Below, one piece after another: positions 1 to 9,645 of a stretch of DNA of 64,000 nt (position 1 is its first letter; each line of letters begins with the position of its first letter). Source of the stretch: JACQGZ01 sp036004665 (lineage in GTDB: Bacteria > Sysuimicrobiota > Sysuimicrobiia > Sysuimicrobiales > Humicultoraceae); contig DASYRG010000094.1 of NCBI GenBank assembly GCA_036004665.1, forward strand, positions 33,893 through 97,892, in the 5' to 3' direction. The notes under the pieces were generated by a model, which saw only the letters and a list, made by a program, of their open reading frames with translations, searched no databases and was not told where the DNA came from. Made by a program: the position numbers and the translations under genes.

Positions 1-2405
1 GCCGCCGGGTAGTCGGTCAGGTGCACGCCGGCCGGCGCGAGTGCGTCCAGGGAGCGCACCAGATTCTGGAAGATGGTCTCGCTGAGGAATGGGAGGAAGG
101 GCGCCAGCGCACGCGCCAGCGTCGTCAGGACCTCGTAGAGCGTGGCGTACGCGGCGTGTTTGTCGGCATCGTCCTCGCTCCTCCAGAAGCGGCGCCGCGA
201 GCGGCGCAGGTACCAGTTCGAGAGGTCGTCCACGAACTGCTCGAAGGGGCGGGACGCCCCGGCGGGGTCGAAGTCATCCAGACGCTCCCGCGCCGTCGCC
301 AGGGTGCGCTCCAGGCGCGAGAGGATCCAGCGGTCGAGCAGCCCCCGCGGCGGCGCCGCACGCACCATCGCCCCGACGTCGCCCGCTTCCAGGTTGGCGT
401 ACGTCACGAAGAAGGAGTAGACGTTCCAGAGAGGGATGAAGAAACGGCGGCGCACCTCGTCTGCCGGCCCATACCCGAAGTTGACGTTGAGCGCCGGGCT
501 CTGGGTGGCGTACAGCCAGCGCATCACGTCCGCGCCGATGCGGTCCGCCCCTTCGTCGAAATCGACGGCGTTGCCCCACGATTTGTGCATCTCCCGCCCG
601 TCCGCGCCCCGCACCGAGGCGTGCCCCAGGCAGACGCGGAAGGGCTCGTGATTCTCCAGCACCGTGGACATCACCAGCAGCGAGTAGAACCAGTTGCGGT
701 ACTGCCCGGGGAAGGCCTCGGTGATGAAGTCGGCCGGATACCACTCCCGCCAGTAGCGCTGATCCCCCAGGTAGCTCACCTCGCCGGTAGCCGGATCGGT
801 GAGCGTGGAAAAGGGCACGATCCCCGCATCCAGCCAGGGGTTGCCGACGTCGGCGATGCGCGAGCTGTGCTCGCCGCATCGCATGCAATGAATCTTCACC
901 GCATCAATCCATGGCCGATGCGGCGAGTGTCCTTCGAAGACGTCCCACCCCTCGGCCGCGCGCTCCCCTAGCTCCGCCTTGGACCCGATGAGTTCGAAGT
1001 GGCGGCAGGCGGCGCATTCGTAGATGGGCAGGGCGAGGCCCCAGTAGCGCTTCTTGCTGATCAGCCAATCATGCATGTTCTGCAGCCAGTCCAGTTCCCG
1101 GTCCAACCCAAACTCGGGGATCCAGCGGATGCGCCGCGTCACCGCCATAATCTCGTCGCGGATGGGCCCCATGGCGATGAACCACTCGTCCACCAGGCGG
1201 AAGACCAGCTCGGTCTGGCAGCGCCAGCACACCGGGTAGCGGTGCGGGTAGGGTTCCGATTTGTAGAGCAGCCCCTTGCGCGCGAGATTCTCGGCGATGG
1301 GTCTGGCCACCTCGCCCACCGATCGCCCGGTGAGCCAGTCGAATCCTTCGACGAAGACGCCGTACTCATCGAGCGGGGCGATCACCTGGAGGCCGTGTTC
1401 TTTGGAGAGGGCGAAGTCCTCCGCCCCCGCGCCCGGGGCGATGTGCACCAGCCCCGTCCCTTCGGCTGAGCTGACCTCTTCCCAGGGGACGACCCGGTGC
1501 TGCGTGCCCTGCTGCGCCGGCAGTTCGTCGAACGGTCCCTGGTAGCGCAGCCCCACCAGCGCCCGCCCCGCCATCTCCTCGACCACCTCGTACGCCCCGG
1601 ACAGCACGCCGAGCGCGCCCCGCTCGACGTAGTACTCCTCCTTCCCCTGTCGCACGCGCACATAGGTGAGCTCGGGATGGACCGCCACGGCGACGTTGCT
1701 GGTGAGGGTCCAGGGTGTGGTCGTCCATACCAGTAGCGAGTGCCCCGGGTGATCCACCAGAGGGAAGCGCACGAAGAGACCGGGGTGCGTGATCTCCCGG
1801 TAGCCTTCAGTGACGATCTCGTGTTCGGAGATCCCCGTGGCGCAGCGCGGGCACCAGGGCATCACGTCGTGCCCCTTGTAGACGAGCCCTCGCTCCCAGC
1901 ATCTCTTGAGAAAATGCCAGATCGTGTAGTTGTTCTCGTCCGACCAGGTGCGGTAGGAATTGTCCCAGTCCATCCAGTAGCCCAGCCGCAGCGACTGCTG
2001 AGCCTGCACCGCGGAGAACCGCTCCACCCGCTCCTTGCAGCGCCCCACGAATTCAGCGATGCCGTAGGCCTCGATGTCGCGCTTGGTTTTGAAGCCGAGC
2101 TCCCGCTCGACCTCCACCTCCACCCAGAGGCCCTGGCCGTCGAAGCCATTCTGGTAGCGCTGCCGCTGGCCCAGCATGGTGTGATAGCGCTGGAAGAGAT
2201 CTTTGTAGGTGCGCCCCCAGGCGTGATGAACGCCCATGGGATTGTTGGCGGTGATTGGTCCGTCCAGGAAGGACCAGCGCTCCGTCGCGTCGGCGTTGCG
2301 CCGCAGGTAGCGTGCGATCATGCCCTCGCTCTCCCACCAGCGGAGCAGCTCGCGCTCCGCGGCGGGGAAGTCCACCTTGGCCGGGACCGGTCGAAATCGG
2401 GTCAT
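1..2405 (-). CDS. ileS: Isoleucyl-tRNA synthetase, 3' end cut by window
   Basis: Class I aminoacyl-tRNA synthetase that charges tRNA-Ile in the cytoplasm. About 801 codons are visible and the C-terminal part (anticodon-binding/zinc region) lies beyond the window start. Visible features are an N-terminal HIGH-type element (PMGVHHAWGR, near residue 56), the CP1 editing domain, and the catalytic-core end with MHKSWGN where KMSKS is expected. The ATG at 2405 follows a GAGGAGG ribosome site. A T-box leader directly upstream, with an isoleucine codon as candidate specifier, independently supports the identity. The gene is on the same strand as the upstream division genes, as in Gram-positive ylm-ileS loci, but here separated from them by a polysaccharide island. 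Identity is firm; the KMSKS variation is real in the sequence. Confidence 0.96.
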   Translation of the reverse strand, partial: MTRFRPVPAKVDFPAAERELLRWWESEGMIARYLRRNADATERWSFLDGPITANNPMGVHHAWGRTYKDLFQRYHTMLGQRQRYQNGFDGQGLWVEVEVERELGFKTKRDIEAYGIAEFVGRCKERVERFSAVQAQQSLRLGYWMDWDNSYRTWSDENNYTIWHFLKRCWERGLVYKGHDVMPWCPRCATGISEHEIVTEGYREITHPGLFVRFPLVDHPGHSLLVWTTTPWTLTSNVAVAVHPELTYVRVRQGKEEYYVERGALGVLSGAYEVVEEMAGRALVGLRYQGPFDELPAQQGTQHRVVPWEEVSSAEGTGLVHIAPGAGAEDFALSKEHGLQVIAPLDEYGVFVEGFDWLTGRSVGEVARPIAENLARKGLLYKSEPYPHRYPVCWRCQTELVFRLVDEWFIAMGPIRDEIMAVTRRIRWIPEFGLDRELDWLQNMHDWLISKKRYWGLALPIYECAACRHFELIGSKAELGERAAEGWDVFEGHSPHRPWIDAVKIHCMRCGEHSSRIADVGNPWLDAGIVPFSTLTDPATGEVSYLGDQRYWREWYPADFITEAFPGQYRNWFYSLLVMSTVLENHEPFRVCLGHASVRGADGREMHKSWGNAVDFDEGADRIGADVMRWLYATQSPALNVNFGYGPADEVRRRFFIPLWNVYSFFVTYANLEAGDVGAMVRAAPPRGLLDRWILSRLERTLATARERLDDFDPAGASRPFEQFVDDLSNWYLRRSRRRFWRSEDDADKHAAYATLYEVLTTLARALAPFLPFLSETIFQNLVRSLDALAPAGVHLTDYPA

Positions 2406-2710
2406 CGGACCTCCTCGCAAATCAAAACGCCCGTCCACCGAGGGACGGGCGCACCCGTGGTACCACCCTGCGTTCCGGCCGCCTCAGCGGCCGGCGCTCA
2501 GATCAGGGACGGGAGGCCAACGACATCCAGCGCTCCGATCCCCAGCCCGGGATCACGGTCGGGGGCCGGCGGGCCTAGGCGAGCGCTCTCGCGGCCCGTT
2601 CGGCCCGCTGCTCAGGGGTGATCTTCAACCGGAGCGGTCTGCGCCGGGCTCGCACCCGTCCCGGCTCGCTCTGTGGGGCTCCGGCCTACTCCTCCCCCTC
2701 ATCGCAACGT
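2406..2710 (-). promoter_or_regulatory. T-box riboswitch leader of ileS (Ile specifier AUC)
   Basis: Read on the minus strand, this leader contains the T-box core AGGGTGGTACCACG (near 2455-2469). It is followed by a GC-rich hairpin (GCCCGTCC...GGACGGGC) and TTTT, i.e. a terminator/antiterminator switch, 20-50 nt before the ileS start. Towards the 5' end an AGGAGTAGG stretch resembles the stem I base, and GAAGATCACC around 2617-2626 gives AUC (2620-2622) as the likely specifier codon, matching Ile. In known T-boxes uncharged cognate tRNA stabilises the antiterminator and switches on the synthetase. Boundaries are approximate and the specifier-loop assignment is by eye. Confidence 0.92.
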
Positions 2711-2716
2711 GCGCGT

Positions 2717-2746
2717 AGTGTAGCAACCGCGCGGCGGCAGCGTCAA
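2717..2746 (-). promoter_or_regulatory. Probable sigma-70-type promoter of the ileS T-box transcript
   Basis: On the minus strand TTGACG (2746-2741) and TACACT (2722-2717) are separated by 18 bases, a good housekeeping -35/-10 pair. It places the transcription start just before the T-box stem I region. It lies between divergently oriented genes. Confidence 0.6.
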
Positions 2747-2780
2747 GGCATGTGGCGCCGAAAGGGGGAATTCTTCCTTC

Positions 2781-3242
2781 ATGCACCCATTCGCCCACAT
2801 GATGGCCGGAGCGCTCATCGGACACATCGCGGGAGATCCCGCCCTCGCGATTGGAGGAGGACTCGCCAGCCACGTCGTGCTGGACGTGATCCCCCATACG
2901 GAGGGCCGGACGTTCAGGGACGGGAGCGCTCAGCGCGGCGGCTTGTTCAGCCCGGAGCTCGTCGAAGCGGGGCTGGAGTTCGTCTGCGCCGCCGTCGTCA
3001 TCGCCTGGATCACCCGGTGTCCCGGCGCCGATGGCCGGCTGATCGCCCTCGCGACGCTGGCGGCGATCCTGCCGGACGTGATCGACCAACCGCTCGACAA
3101 GCTTCATGGAGTGAAACTGCTGCACATTCGTCGCTGGCACTGGACCGTCAGCCGGCGCCACGCGTTCTGGGGCATCCTGACTCAACTCGCCATCGCCGGG
3201 GGCGCCGGGCTGGCCTTGTTGAAGCTGGCCGGCTGCCTCTAG
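2781..3242 (+). CDS. Small integral membrane protein, DUF457/YdjM-like
   Basis: This 153-residue protein has several hydrophobic segments and conserved-looking His/Asp residues (HPFAHMMAG near the start, GHIAGDP, SHVVLDVIPH, LPDVIDQ). The pattern resembles the DUF457/YdjM family of predicted membrane-bound metal-dependent hydrolases, but no function is established. ATG at 2781 is preceded by a purine-rich stretch (AAAGGGGGAA). It is transcribed away from ileS and ends 22 bases before the convergent membrane glycosyltransferase. The family assignment is tentative; a small membrane protein is the safe description. Confidence 0.6.
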   Translation: MHPFAHMMAGALIGHIAGDPALAIGGGLASHVVLDVIPHTEGRTFRDGSAQRGGLFSPELVEAGLEFVCAAVVIAWITRCPGADGRLIALATLAAILPDVIDQPLDKLHGVKLLHIRRWHWTVSRRHAFWGILTQLAIAGGAGLALLKLAGCL

Positions 3243-3264
3243 AGGCCCGCGGGTCGCCGGGGCA

Positions 3265-5364
3265 TTACCAGGGACGCTGGGTTCGCCCCGCCCGCCAGCT
3301 CACCCACAGGAGCCCCAGAAGTGCGATCGTATTTAGCAACCCTCCGATCGTTATGCCAAGATCCGTGCCGAGCATCGTCGCCGCCGCGGCATTCAGCCAC
3401 GATCTATCGGGCTCGAACAGAGGCAAAAGACCAGGATACCAGACGCTCGTGAATACAAGCATTCCCCACATCGCCGCAAGCATCGTTGTGGAAAGCGTGA
3501 CCAGGACTGCTCCCCCCGCGAGGCGCGGCAACCACGGGAGGGCGGCGGCTGTGAACATCACTCCGAAGTAGAGGTATCTCGGCTGCACGCGCGTGAGCAA
3601 CACGGCCATCGCGACGGCGCACGTTGCGAGAAGCCCCCACCATGCACCGGGGCGCTCCTTCCGCCAACGGATAGATAACAGCCCGAGAACGAGCATAAAC
3701 AGGGCAAAGACAACCCGGGATAGGGCAAAGTACGACAGGCCAAAGCGTGAAGGGATGAAGTCTGGAAAGGCCATCCGCGCCAAGCCGTGCACATCCTCCA
3801 GACCCGTCAAGACGGACCACAAAGTGAAACTACTCTGCGAGATAATGGCGTTGACGACTTCCATGCCGCGGATCGTTCCGAAAGCCACGAGTTTTGTCGC
3901 GAGCGGTCGATAGGTCGAAGCAGGGTGCACTCCAGACAGCAGCAGAGGGGCCAGGATGAGGAAGACACCAAGGATACTCGCAGGAAGACTTCGCAGCATC
4001 CTCCGCGGCCCGATGCGCACGAAACCCAACGCAACGAGAGGAAGCGCCAACATCGCCCCAGTCTGTTTCGTCAGCGACGCGAGCAGGGCGCCGGCCCAGA
4101 GGATGGACGAGGACTGAAGCAGACCACCGGCAGCACCGAGGAGAAGGAAGAATCCAACGAACGCGTCGGTCTGTCCCCATACGGCGCTATCAAACAGAAT
4201 GGCGGGGTTGAGCACGTACGAGCCCGTTGCGGCTGCGGCCGTTCCCAAAGCTACTCTCATACGTCGCAACAATGTAAATACCACAGCGCCGCCCCCCGCC
4301 ACCCCAAAGGTGGCGAGCAGTTTCACCGTCTGCTCCACTCGCCCTACTGGGGCGATCTTGCCCGCAACCATGAAGAGGTAGGTAAGTAACGGAGGATACG
4401 GGAAGGTCATCGCCGAGTATGGTTGGCCACCGTGCGCATTCCCTTCAGTCGCCAGTAACGAGTATGCGGTGACAGCAGCCGGCCCGTGCTCCCGGGCGAT
4501 ATGGCTCCATAGGCCAACGGCACGTACGTCGAGAGGATGACCAGGTAGCTCCGAGAGCCACCACCCGATCAGCATTGTTGATCCCGTCAGGAACAGCAGG
4601 ACAATCGCATCCCCGGTGTGGACCTTCCACCATCCCATCGTCATTCGTCCGTGTCGGAGCAGGTAGAGGAGAGCAACAATCACCATCACGCCGACGATTG
4701 GACGAAACCATTCACTCCGGACTGTGGTGCCATAGAGCGTTTGTCGCAACACAGCGATCCGTGGATCTCGAACAGTAACAACTGACGAGGTCTCCCCAGG
4801 GGCGCTGGCAAGAATGGTGAGGGAAAGCGTAGCCTGCTCGAAGAGCTGAGGAAAGTTCCGTCTCTCGACTTCGAGCCCGACCGTTCCTCCCTCTCCCGCA
4901 ACTCGAAGGATCACCTTCGTTTCATCTCTCGTGATGCGCCAGACTTGTGTTGACCCACCAACGGTGTAAGCCCCCAAGCTGACTGGCTGTGCCCAGACCT
5001 GATTCTGACGAACCGCCCCAAAGATTCGCCCGTCCGAAGTGTACCAAGCTTCCGCTGCGACCTCTCCTCGCGGATTCCATACCTTCAGACGGAGAGGAAA
5101 GACGGTCCCTGAGCCCCTCTCGAGAACCGACACGGATAACGTGACGTCGAAGGGCACTTCCGCGGTCAATAGGTGAACGGTCGGCTCTGAGCGGGGAGAC
5201 GCCGCCAGAACTACCTCACGAGGCGACACGCGAACTCCCCCAGGTTCCCGCGAAAAGCCCTGAGGGTCTACTGTGATGAGCTCGGGGTCGAACATCGTAA
5301 TGAGTACTTCCGGATGGGGCGCCGGCCACGGGAATGCAACAATCACGACAACGAAAATCGCCAA
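3265..5364 (-). CDS. Polytopic membrane protein, probable GT-C type glycosyltransferase
   Basis: About 699 residues. After an N-terminal membrane segment comes an extracytoplasmic beta-rich domain (roughly residues 20-215). Ten or more membrane helices follow, with a short WYPGLLP segment near the C-terminus. The run FPYPPLLTYLF in an early loop and the overall layout resemble GT-C glycosyltransferases that use lipid-linked sugars (GT39/GT87-like). It is the last gene of the polysaccharide locus and lies 85 bases after the very large membrane protein gene. The start is doubtful: TTG at 5364 is the first start codon after an in-frame stop, yet the upstream codons (W-P-T-W-I-G-A-G-L) would extend the first membrane helix. 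Donor and acceptor are unknown. Confidence 0.75.
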   Translation of the reverse strand: MAIFVVVIVAFPWPAPHPEVLITMFDPELITVDPQGFSREPGGVRVSPREVVLAASPRSEPTVHLLTAEVPFDVTLSVSVLERGSGTVFPLRLKVWNPRGEVAAEAWYTSDGRIFGAVRQNQVWAQPVSLGAYTVGGSTQVWRITRDETKVILRVAGEGGTVGLEVERRNFPQLFEQATLSLTILASAPGETSSVVTVRDPRIAVLRQTLYGTTVRSEWFRPIVGVMVIVALLYLLRHGRMTMGWWKVHTGDAIVLLFLTGSTMLIGWWLSELPGHPLDVRAVGLWSHIAREHGPAAVTAYSLLATEGNAHGGQPYSAMTFPYPPLLTYLFMVAGKIAPVGRVEQTVKLLATFGVAGGGAVVFTLLRRMRVALGTAAAATGSYVLNPAILFDSAVWGQTDAFVGFFLLLGAAGGLLQSSSILWAGALLASLTKQTGAMLALPLVALGFVRIGPRRMLRSLPASILGVFLILAPLLLSGVHPASTYRPLATKLVAFGTIRGMEVVNAIISQSSFTLWSVLTGLEDVHGLARMAFPDFIPSRFGLSYFALSRVVFALFMLVLGLLSIRWRKERPGAWWGLLATCAVAMAVLLTRVQPRYLYFGVMFTAAALPWLPRLAGGAVLVTLSTTMLAAMWGMLVFTSVWYPGLLPLFEPDRSWLNAAAATMLGTDLGITIGGLLNTIALLGLLWVSWRAGRTQRPW

Positions 5365-5449
5365 CCCTGCGCCGATCCACGTTGGCCAAGGACGCGGGGA
5401 CGCCGGACTCGAGGGCGACGTGACCTCCGGCCCTGTCTTGACTCCGTTG

Positions 5450-8400
5450 CTATCGTCGATCCTTCAACCTCGACCACTGCGCCCAGCCCGCAGAAAGAGC
5501 AAGAAGAAGAAGGACGATGAGGCCATGCGGCCGCTTGAAACCATACTCGCTTCTTCGGACCTCGGGCGAAAACACTCTGGTCTCGGTTATCCGCCCGTCG
5601 GATATCACGTCTCCAGAGAACTCGAGCCGGTCCAGGTGCATGAACTGTCCAGCGAGCTTCGCTCGGAAGGAGGTCCGCCCTCGCAACTCAGCCCATGTCT
5701 CCCAGACCAATCCCGTGTCCTGTCTGGCTCTCCTCCCACCGTAAATGATGGCCCAATCAAACCCTGCCGTCCCGTCGACAGCGAAGACCGGCTCTCGGAC
5801 AACGACCTGAGCAGGGGTATCCTCCAGATCGATCTGGATGATGAAGGGACCTTTCAGGGAAATGGCTCGTACCCTTCCATGATCAAGCACTTTCACGCGG
5901 ACCTCTCCTGCTTGGCCGCGCCAATCGATCTGCCCACTCAGAGCCATCACGACGTGCTGTCCAAGGTTCTCTTCCCCGACGGTCACCACTGGTGCGCTGA
6001 TGAAGTGTTCCCGCGCTCCCCGAAAGGTCAGATCGAGAAGGAGGGCGTTGCGAAGTTCTATGTGCTGAATACGCGCGGAGCCCGTCTCTGAAATCTGCGA
6101 GGCGGTCAGGGAGGCACTCCGCAGGATCATCGGCGGATTCCCAACAAGAGCCGCAAAGGAGCAGTCCACCTCGATGTGACCCTCGGCTCGAAGCCCTCTG
6201 ACGAAATGTTGCACTGACGAGGGGACCGCGGAGGCGTCCTGTCTTTCACAGATCTGCACGAGGCACAGCAGTTGCTGGCCGAGCTGAAATCCCGGACCGG
6301 GTGGGAGTCCTCTCAGACCTCGGACATCAATGTAGAACACCTGCCCTTTGCCCATCCGTTTCGCGTAGACGAAGCCGCCGACAGGCGCATTGCGTCCGAC
6401 ATAAGAGGCAAGAGGCAGTGTGGTAGCCAGCCTCCTCCGAATCATCGGAAGCCGTCTGGGGGGAATCCGAACAAGTGGATTGGCCCCGAGCTTGAACCCA
6501 TCGACCATCCGAACACCGCCATCCTCAATGTCCATGATGTTCCAAAAGGGACCTGGGCCCTCACCCCCTACCACGAGGACGCCCCCCCTGCGCACCCAGT
6601 TCACGTACGTTTGAAGCCGCTGCGCCTCAGCTCCAGAACGGAACACGATCCGATGGATTGCCCACTCGTTGATAACGTTGGCCGTTACGGGCTCGATGCC
6701 AAGGGCCGAAACGCGAGTCCGAGAAAAGGAACCTGCGCGTTCGTGAGGGTTCGAAAGGTCGAAGACGATCTTCTTCCATCCGACACTCCGATCTCGCCAC
6801 AGCCACGCCTGCTTGTGTTGGTGGTCCCCGGTGATCATCCAGAATCGAAAGAGGGCACCGCTCCCGCGACCGAGCCACCAGAATTCCAGCCTGTCCCAGG
6901 GCGAGACGTCGATCGGGCTGGCGAACTCTCTAAAGAGGATCCATCTCCCATGGCTACCTCCACCCTCAGTCCGCACAGACAGACCTGAATCGCCAAATGG
7001 GGGCTGCGGCCTCTTCAGGATGGAGGTCTGGATGCTCCCCGTTTCCAACGGAATGAATTTCCAAGACGTGTCCAGGAGTAAGGAGAACTCGGGCCCTTCG
7101 CTGTCACGAGTATCCTCCAAGACGCCATTGGCGTCCGGCGGATCCGAGAGCGCAATGACCTTGCTGCTAAAGATCCGGTTGTCTCCGATAAGAAACGTGT
7201 CGTAATCCGAATTCGACAGGGCCAATAACGGCAACACGTCACGAGCGGGGTAGAGCAGTCCTACCGGTGCGCCTGCCCGGGGCAAGGATATCGTCGGAAC
7301 CTCACGGATTCGAGTAGAAGCGTCGGCGTACGCCAAGGGAAGGGACTTCACAAACCGGTACCCCCAATGCTGGGCCATCCCCGTCATCTCGGCACGCCTG
7401 TTACTCTTAGCGGTCTCCAGAACATAACCAACTCGCCAGTACCGGAGAAAACCCAACGCGGTCAGGGGGTCGCTTTCTTCGAAGAGAGGGCTCTCCACGG
7501 GGACATGATTGTTGAAGGCACCCGAAAACCAACTCCACGTTCGCGTATCACGATCTACCGCCGAGACGTACGCATCTTGGGCGCGGTGACGGAACAAGTA
7601 CTCCATTCCCTGTCGCGCGTCCGCAGCCTCCGAAATCGGCAGGCCGGGAACGGCACGCCAGTAGATGAACGTCAGCAGGCTTTCCGAGAACCCCGAGACG
7701 AGCAGAGGGATCGAAATCATCAAGGCGGCAAAGGGTCTAACGCGTCGTAACCCGCCGCTCAGCCATACGGAGGATGCCAGGGCGAGGCCCACGTATGGAT
7801 ACATGATCAGACGATACTCACCCATCCATCTATCCACAAAAGGCACCAATTTGACAAAAATGGCCAGCGCGAGTGTCACGGCGCAAATGCCTGTGATGGT
7901 CCTTCTATCATCCCCTCGCCAAAGAAATGAGCTCCCCAAGGCGAGGAGAGAGAACAAGCCAGCGACCCCAAAACGAACAGGAAGGTGAAACCACGGGATA
8001 ATCTGCGCGAAGTGCTCGGTTGTTCCCTCATTGACCAGCCAAACGGCCCAAGCGTAGAAGTAGGCAAAGAGTGCCAGCGCCACCACGACCCGGGAGAGCA
8101 GGCCGCCTGGATTTGGCGCCAGAGCAAATCCAACAGTCTTTCGGCTCAGTTGAAGACGCTCCACGAGCCTCGTCAAGGCCAAGACAAGAACCGTGACCCA
8201 GAAGAACAACTGAGGGACGAAGAACCGTATCGGCGAAAGCAGATCGAGAATCGCAATGGCGACAAGCGCGACACCCATCCCCAAATAGAAGTCGAATCGC
8301 CCCTCAAGGCGCCCGACTCGCAGCAGGGCGAACCCCGGAACCATGACCACAGAGAACACAACCATCGCAATGACCTCGGCACTGAATCCAACAAAGGCCG

Positions 8401-9643
8401 CCAGGGCAACGATGGCAACGCGAAGATGGCGCGGCCAGGTACCAGGCCAGAGAAACTCCCGAAGGACCACGAGCATGGCCGCGAAGCTGATGCCGAGGGG
8501 TCGAAAGCCCGCGATCATGTCGTAGAAGATAGGCGTAAAACCAATGTCGGAATTTCTCACGGCCAGGCCGTTCAATGCTGGAACAACCTTGTCCATTCCC
8601 GCAAATCCGACCAGGTCGAGGAAGCGCCCTTTGAGGGCTGCGGCCTCTAACACGAATCCGCCGAAGAGAAAGTAGACCATGGTGGCGATTGGCCCGACCC
8701 ACGGTCTGCCTGGCAACATCCTGCTGGCCAGGACATAGAAGGCCAGGATGGGAGGAATCTTGAGAATTGGATCGATGAGGTAAGCAGCATTGATCGCCGG
8801 GCCGCCGGTCATGTTCAGGCAGAAGGTCCAGAAGATGCCGTAGAACGCGGGGTAGCTTGCGACATTATGAGAAATGAGGTTGAAGACTGATTCCTCTTCC
8901 CAAGGCCGACCTGTCCGAACTATGCTCAGGGCTCGTCCAACATGCTGCGCAAAATCCAGGACCAGGATCCGTCCCGAAAGGACATCCTGATGTAACGTCA
9001 CGAGGACATAGAAGAGCACAACAAGAACCAGCAGCAGCCCGCCCGAGGTGACCGGCACGGCGACGGGGGAACGGGGTTGCCAGAGGACGACCCAGAGGAC
9101 TATCAGCCCGAGGCTGATGAGACCGTAGATCACCTTCTCCATGCCCGGTGAAACGTGCAGCCATAGAACGCAGAACTGATAGAGCGCGTTTAGCGCTACG
9201 GAGAAGAGAAAACTGAGGACCAGCTTCTCTGAAAGAGCAATGGAGAGCCTGTACTTTCGCACGAGGGCTTCTATCAGAGCGTACCCCGGCAAGAATGTCG
9301 CGAGCAGGAGACCAGAACCAAGCTTCATCGCCTGCCCGACTGTAAGCTCACGCCACGGCAAGAAGACCTGAAGCGGTCCCCGTTCTCCGATCATGGAGAC
9401 TGCCAGTGCGGTCACGTACAGCACAAGGAGGAACACATCACGCGTCGCCAGAGACCACTTCGGCGCCGTCAGTCGGGCCGTCCACACTGGCCTGCCCGAG
9501 AATCCCTGAGACGCGAAGTAGGATATGAGCACCAACACCAACAGCAGATCGAGGCGGCCTCTATTGGCCAAAAGTTTGAAGAAAACGAGACCAACAGCAA
9601 CTGCGGGCAAGGCCGCACCCCGGCTGGGCCTGTCGGGGGACAT
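5450..9643 (-). CDS. Very large polytopic membrane protein of the polysaccharide locus
   Basis: 1,397 residues with no family I can name. Residues about 10-700 form a long array of hydrophobic helices, suggesting well over a dozen membrane spans. Residues about 760-1360 are soluble and presumably extracytoplasmic, and one last membrane helix precedes a basic tail (SRLKDRR). The soluble part includes a segment GGVLVVGGEGPG, the kind of beta-strand/turn seen in glutamine-amidotransferase-like (ThuA/DUF4350-type) folds, and a stretch that looks like a carbohydrate-binding jelly roll (FEFWWLGRGSG... type). ATG at 9643 lies two bases after the GT2 gene, so the two are co-transcribed. By context it could be a polymerase, a glycosyltransferase or an exporter for the surface glycan; this is inference. 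Confidence 0.8.
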   Translation of the reverse strand: MSPDRPSRGAALPAVAVGLVFFKLLANRGRLDLLLVLVLISYFASQGFSGRPVWTARLTAPKWSLATRDVFLLVLYVTALAVSMIGERGPLQVFLPWRELTVGQAMKLGSGLLLATFLPGYALIEALVRKYRLSIALSEKLVLSFLFSVALNALYQFCVLWLHVSPGMEKVIYGLISLGLIVLWVVLWQPRSPVAVPVTSGGLLLVLVVLFYVLVTLHQDVLSGRILVLDFAQHVGRALSIVRTGRPWEEESVFNLISHNVASYPAFYGIFWTFCLNMTGGPAINAAYLIDPILKIPPILAFYVLASRMLPGRPWVGPIATMVYFLFGGFVLEAAALKGRFLDLVGFAGMDKVVPALNGLAVRNSDIGFTPIFYDMIAGFRPLGISFAAMLVVLREFLWPGTWPRHLRVAIVALAAFVGFSAEVIAMVVFSVVMVPGFALLRVGRLEGRFDFYLGMGVALVAIAILDLLSPIRFFVPQLFFWVTVLVLALTRLVERLQLSRKTVGFALAPNPGGLLSRVVVALALFAYFYAWAVWLVNEGTTEHFAQIIPWFHLPVRFGVAGLFSLLALGSSFLWRGDDRRTITGICAVTLALAIFVKLVPFVDRWMGEYRLIMYPYVGLALASSVWLSGGLRRVRPFAALMISIPLLVSGFSESLLTFIYWRAVPGLPISEAADARQGMEYLFRHRAQDAYVSAVDRDTRTWSWFSGAFNNHVPVESPLFEESDPLTALGFLRYWRVGYVLETAKSNRRAEMTGMAQHWGYRFVKSLPLAYADASTRIREVPTISLPRAGAPVGLLYPARDVLPLLALSNSDYDTFLIGDNRIFSSKVIALSDPPDANGVLEDTRDSEGPEFSLLLDTSWKFIPLETGSIQTSILKRPQPPFGDSGLSVRTEGGGSHGRWILFREFASPIDVSPWDRLEFWWLGRGSGALFRFWMITGDHQHKQAWLWRDRSVGWKKIVFDLSNPHERAGSFSRTRVSALGIEPVTANVINEWAIHRIVFRSGAEAQRLQTYVNWVRRGGVLVVGGEGPGPFWNIMDIEDGGVRMVDGFKLGANPLVRIPPRRLPMIRRRLATTLPLASYVGRNAPVGGFVYAKRMGKGQVFYIDVRGLRGLPPGPGFQLGQQLLCLVQICERQDASAVPSSVQHFVRGLRAEGHIEVDCSFAALVGNPPMILRSASLTASQISETGSARIQHIELRNALLLDLTFRGAREHFISAPVVTVGEENLGQHVVMALSGQIDWRGQAGEVRVKVLDHGRVRAISLKGPFIIQIDLEDTPAQVVVREPVFAVDGTAGFDWAIIYGGRRARQDTGLVWETWAELRGRTSFRAKLAGQFMHLDRLEFSGDVISDGRITETRVFSPEVRRSEYGFKRPHGLIVLLLLALSAGWAQWSRLKDRR

Positions 9644-9645
9644 GA

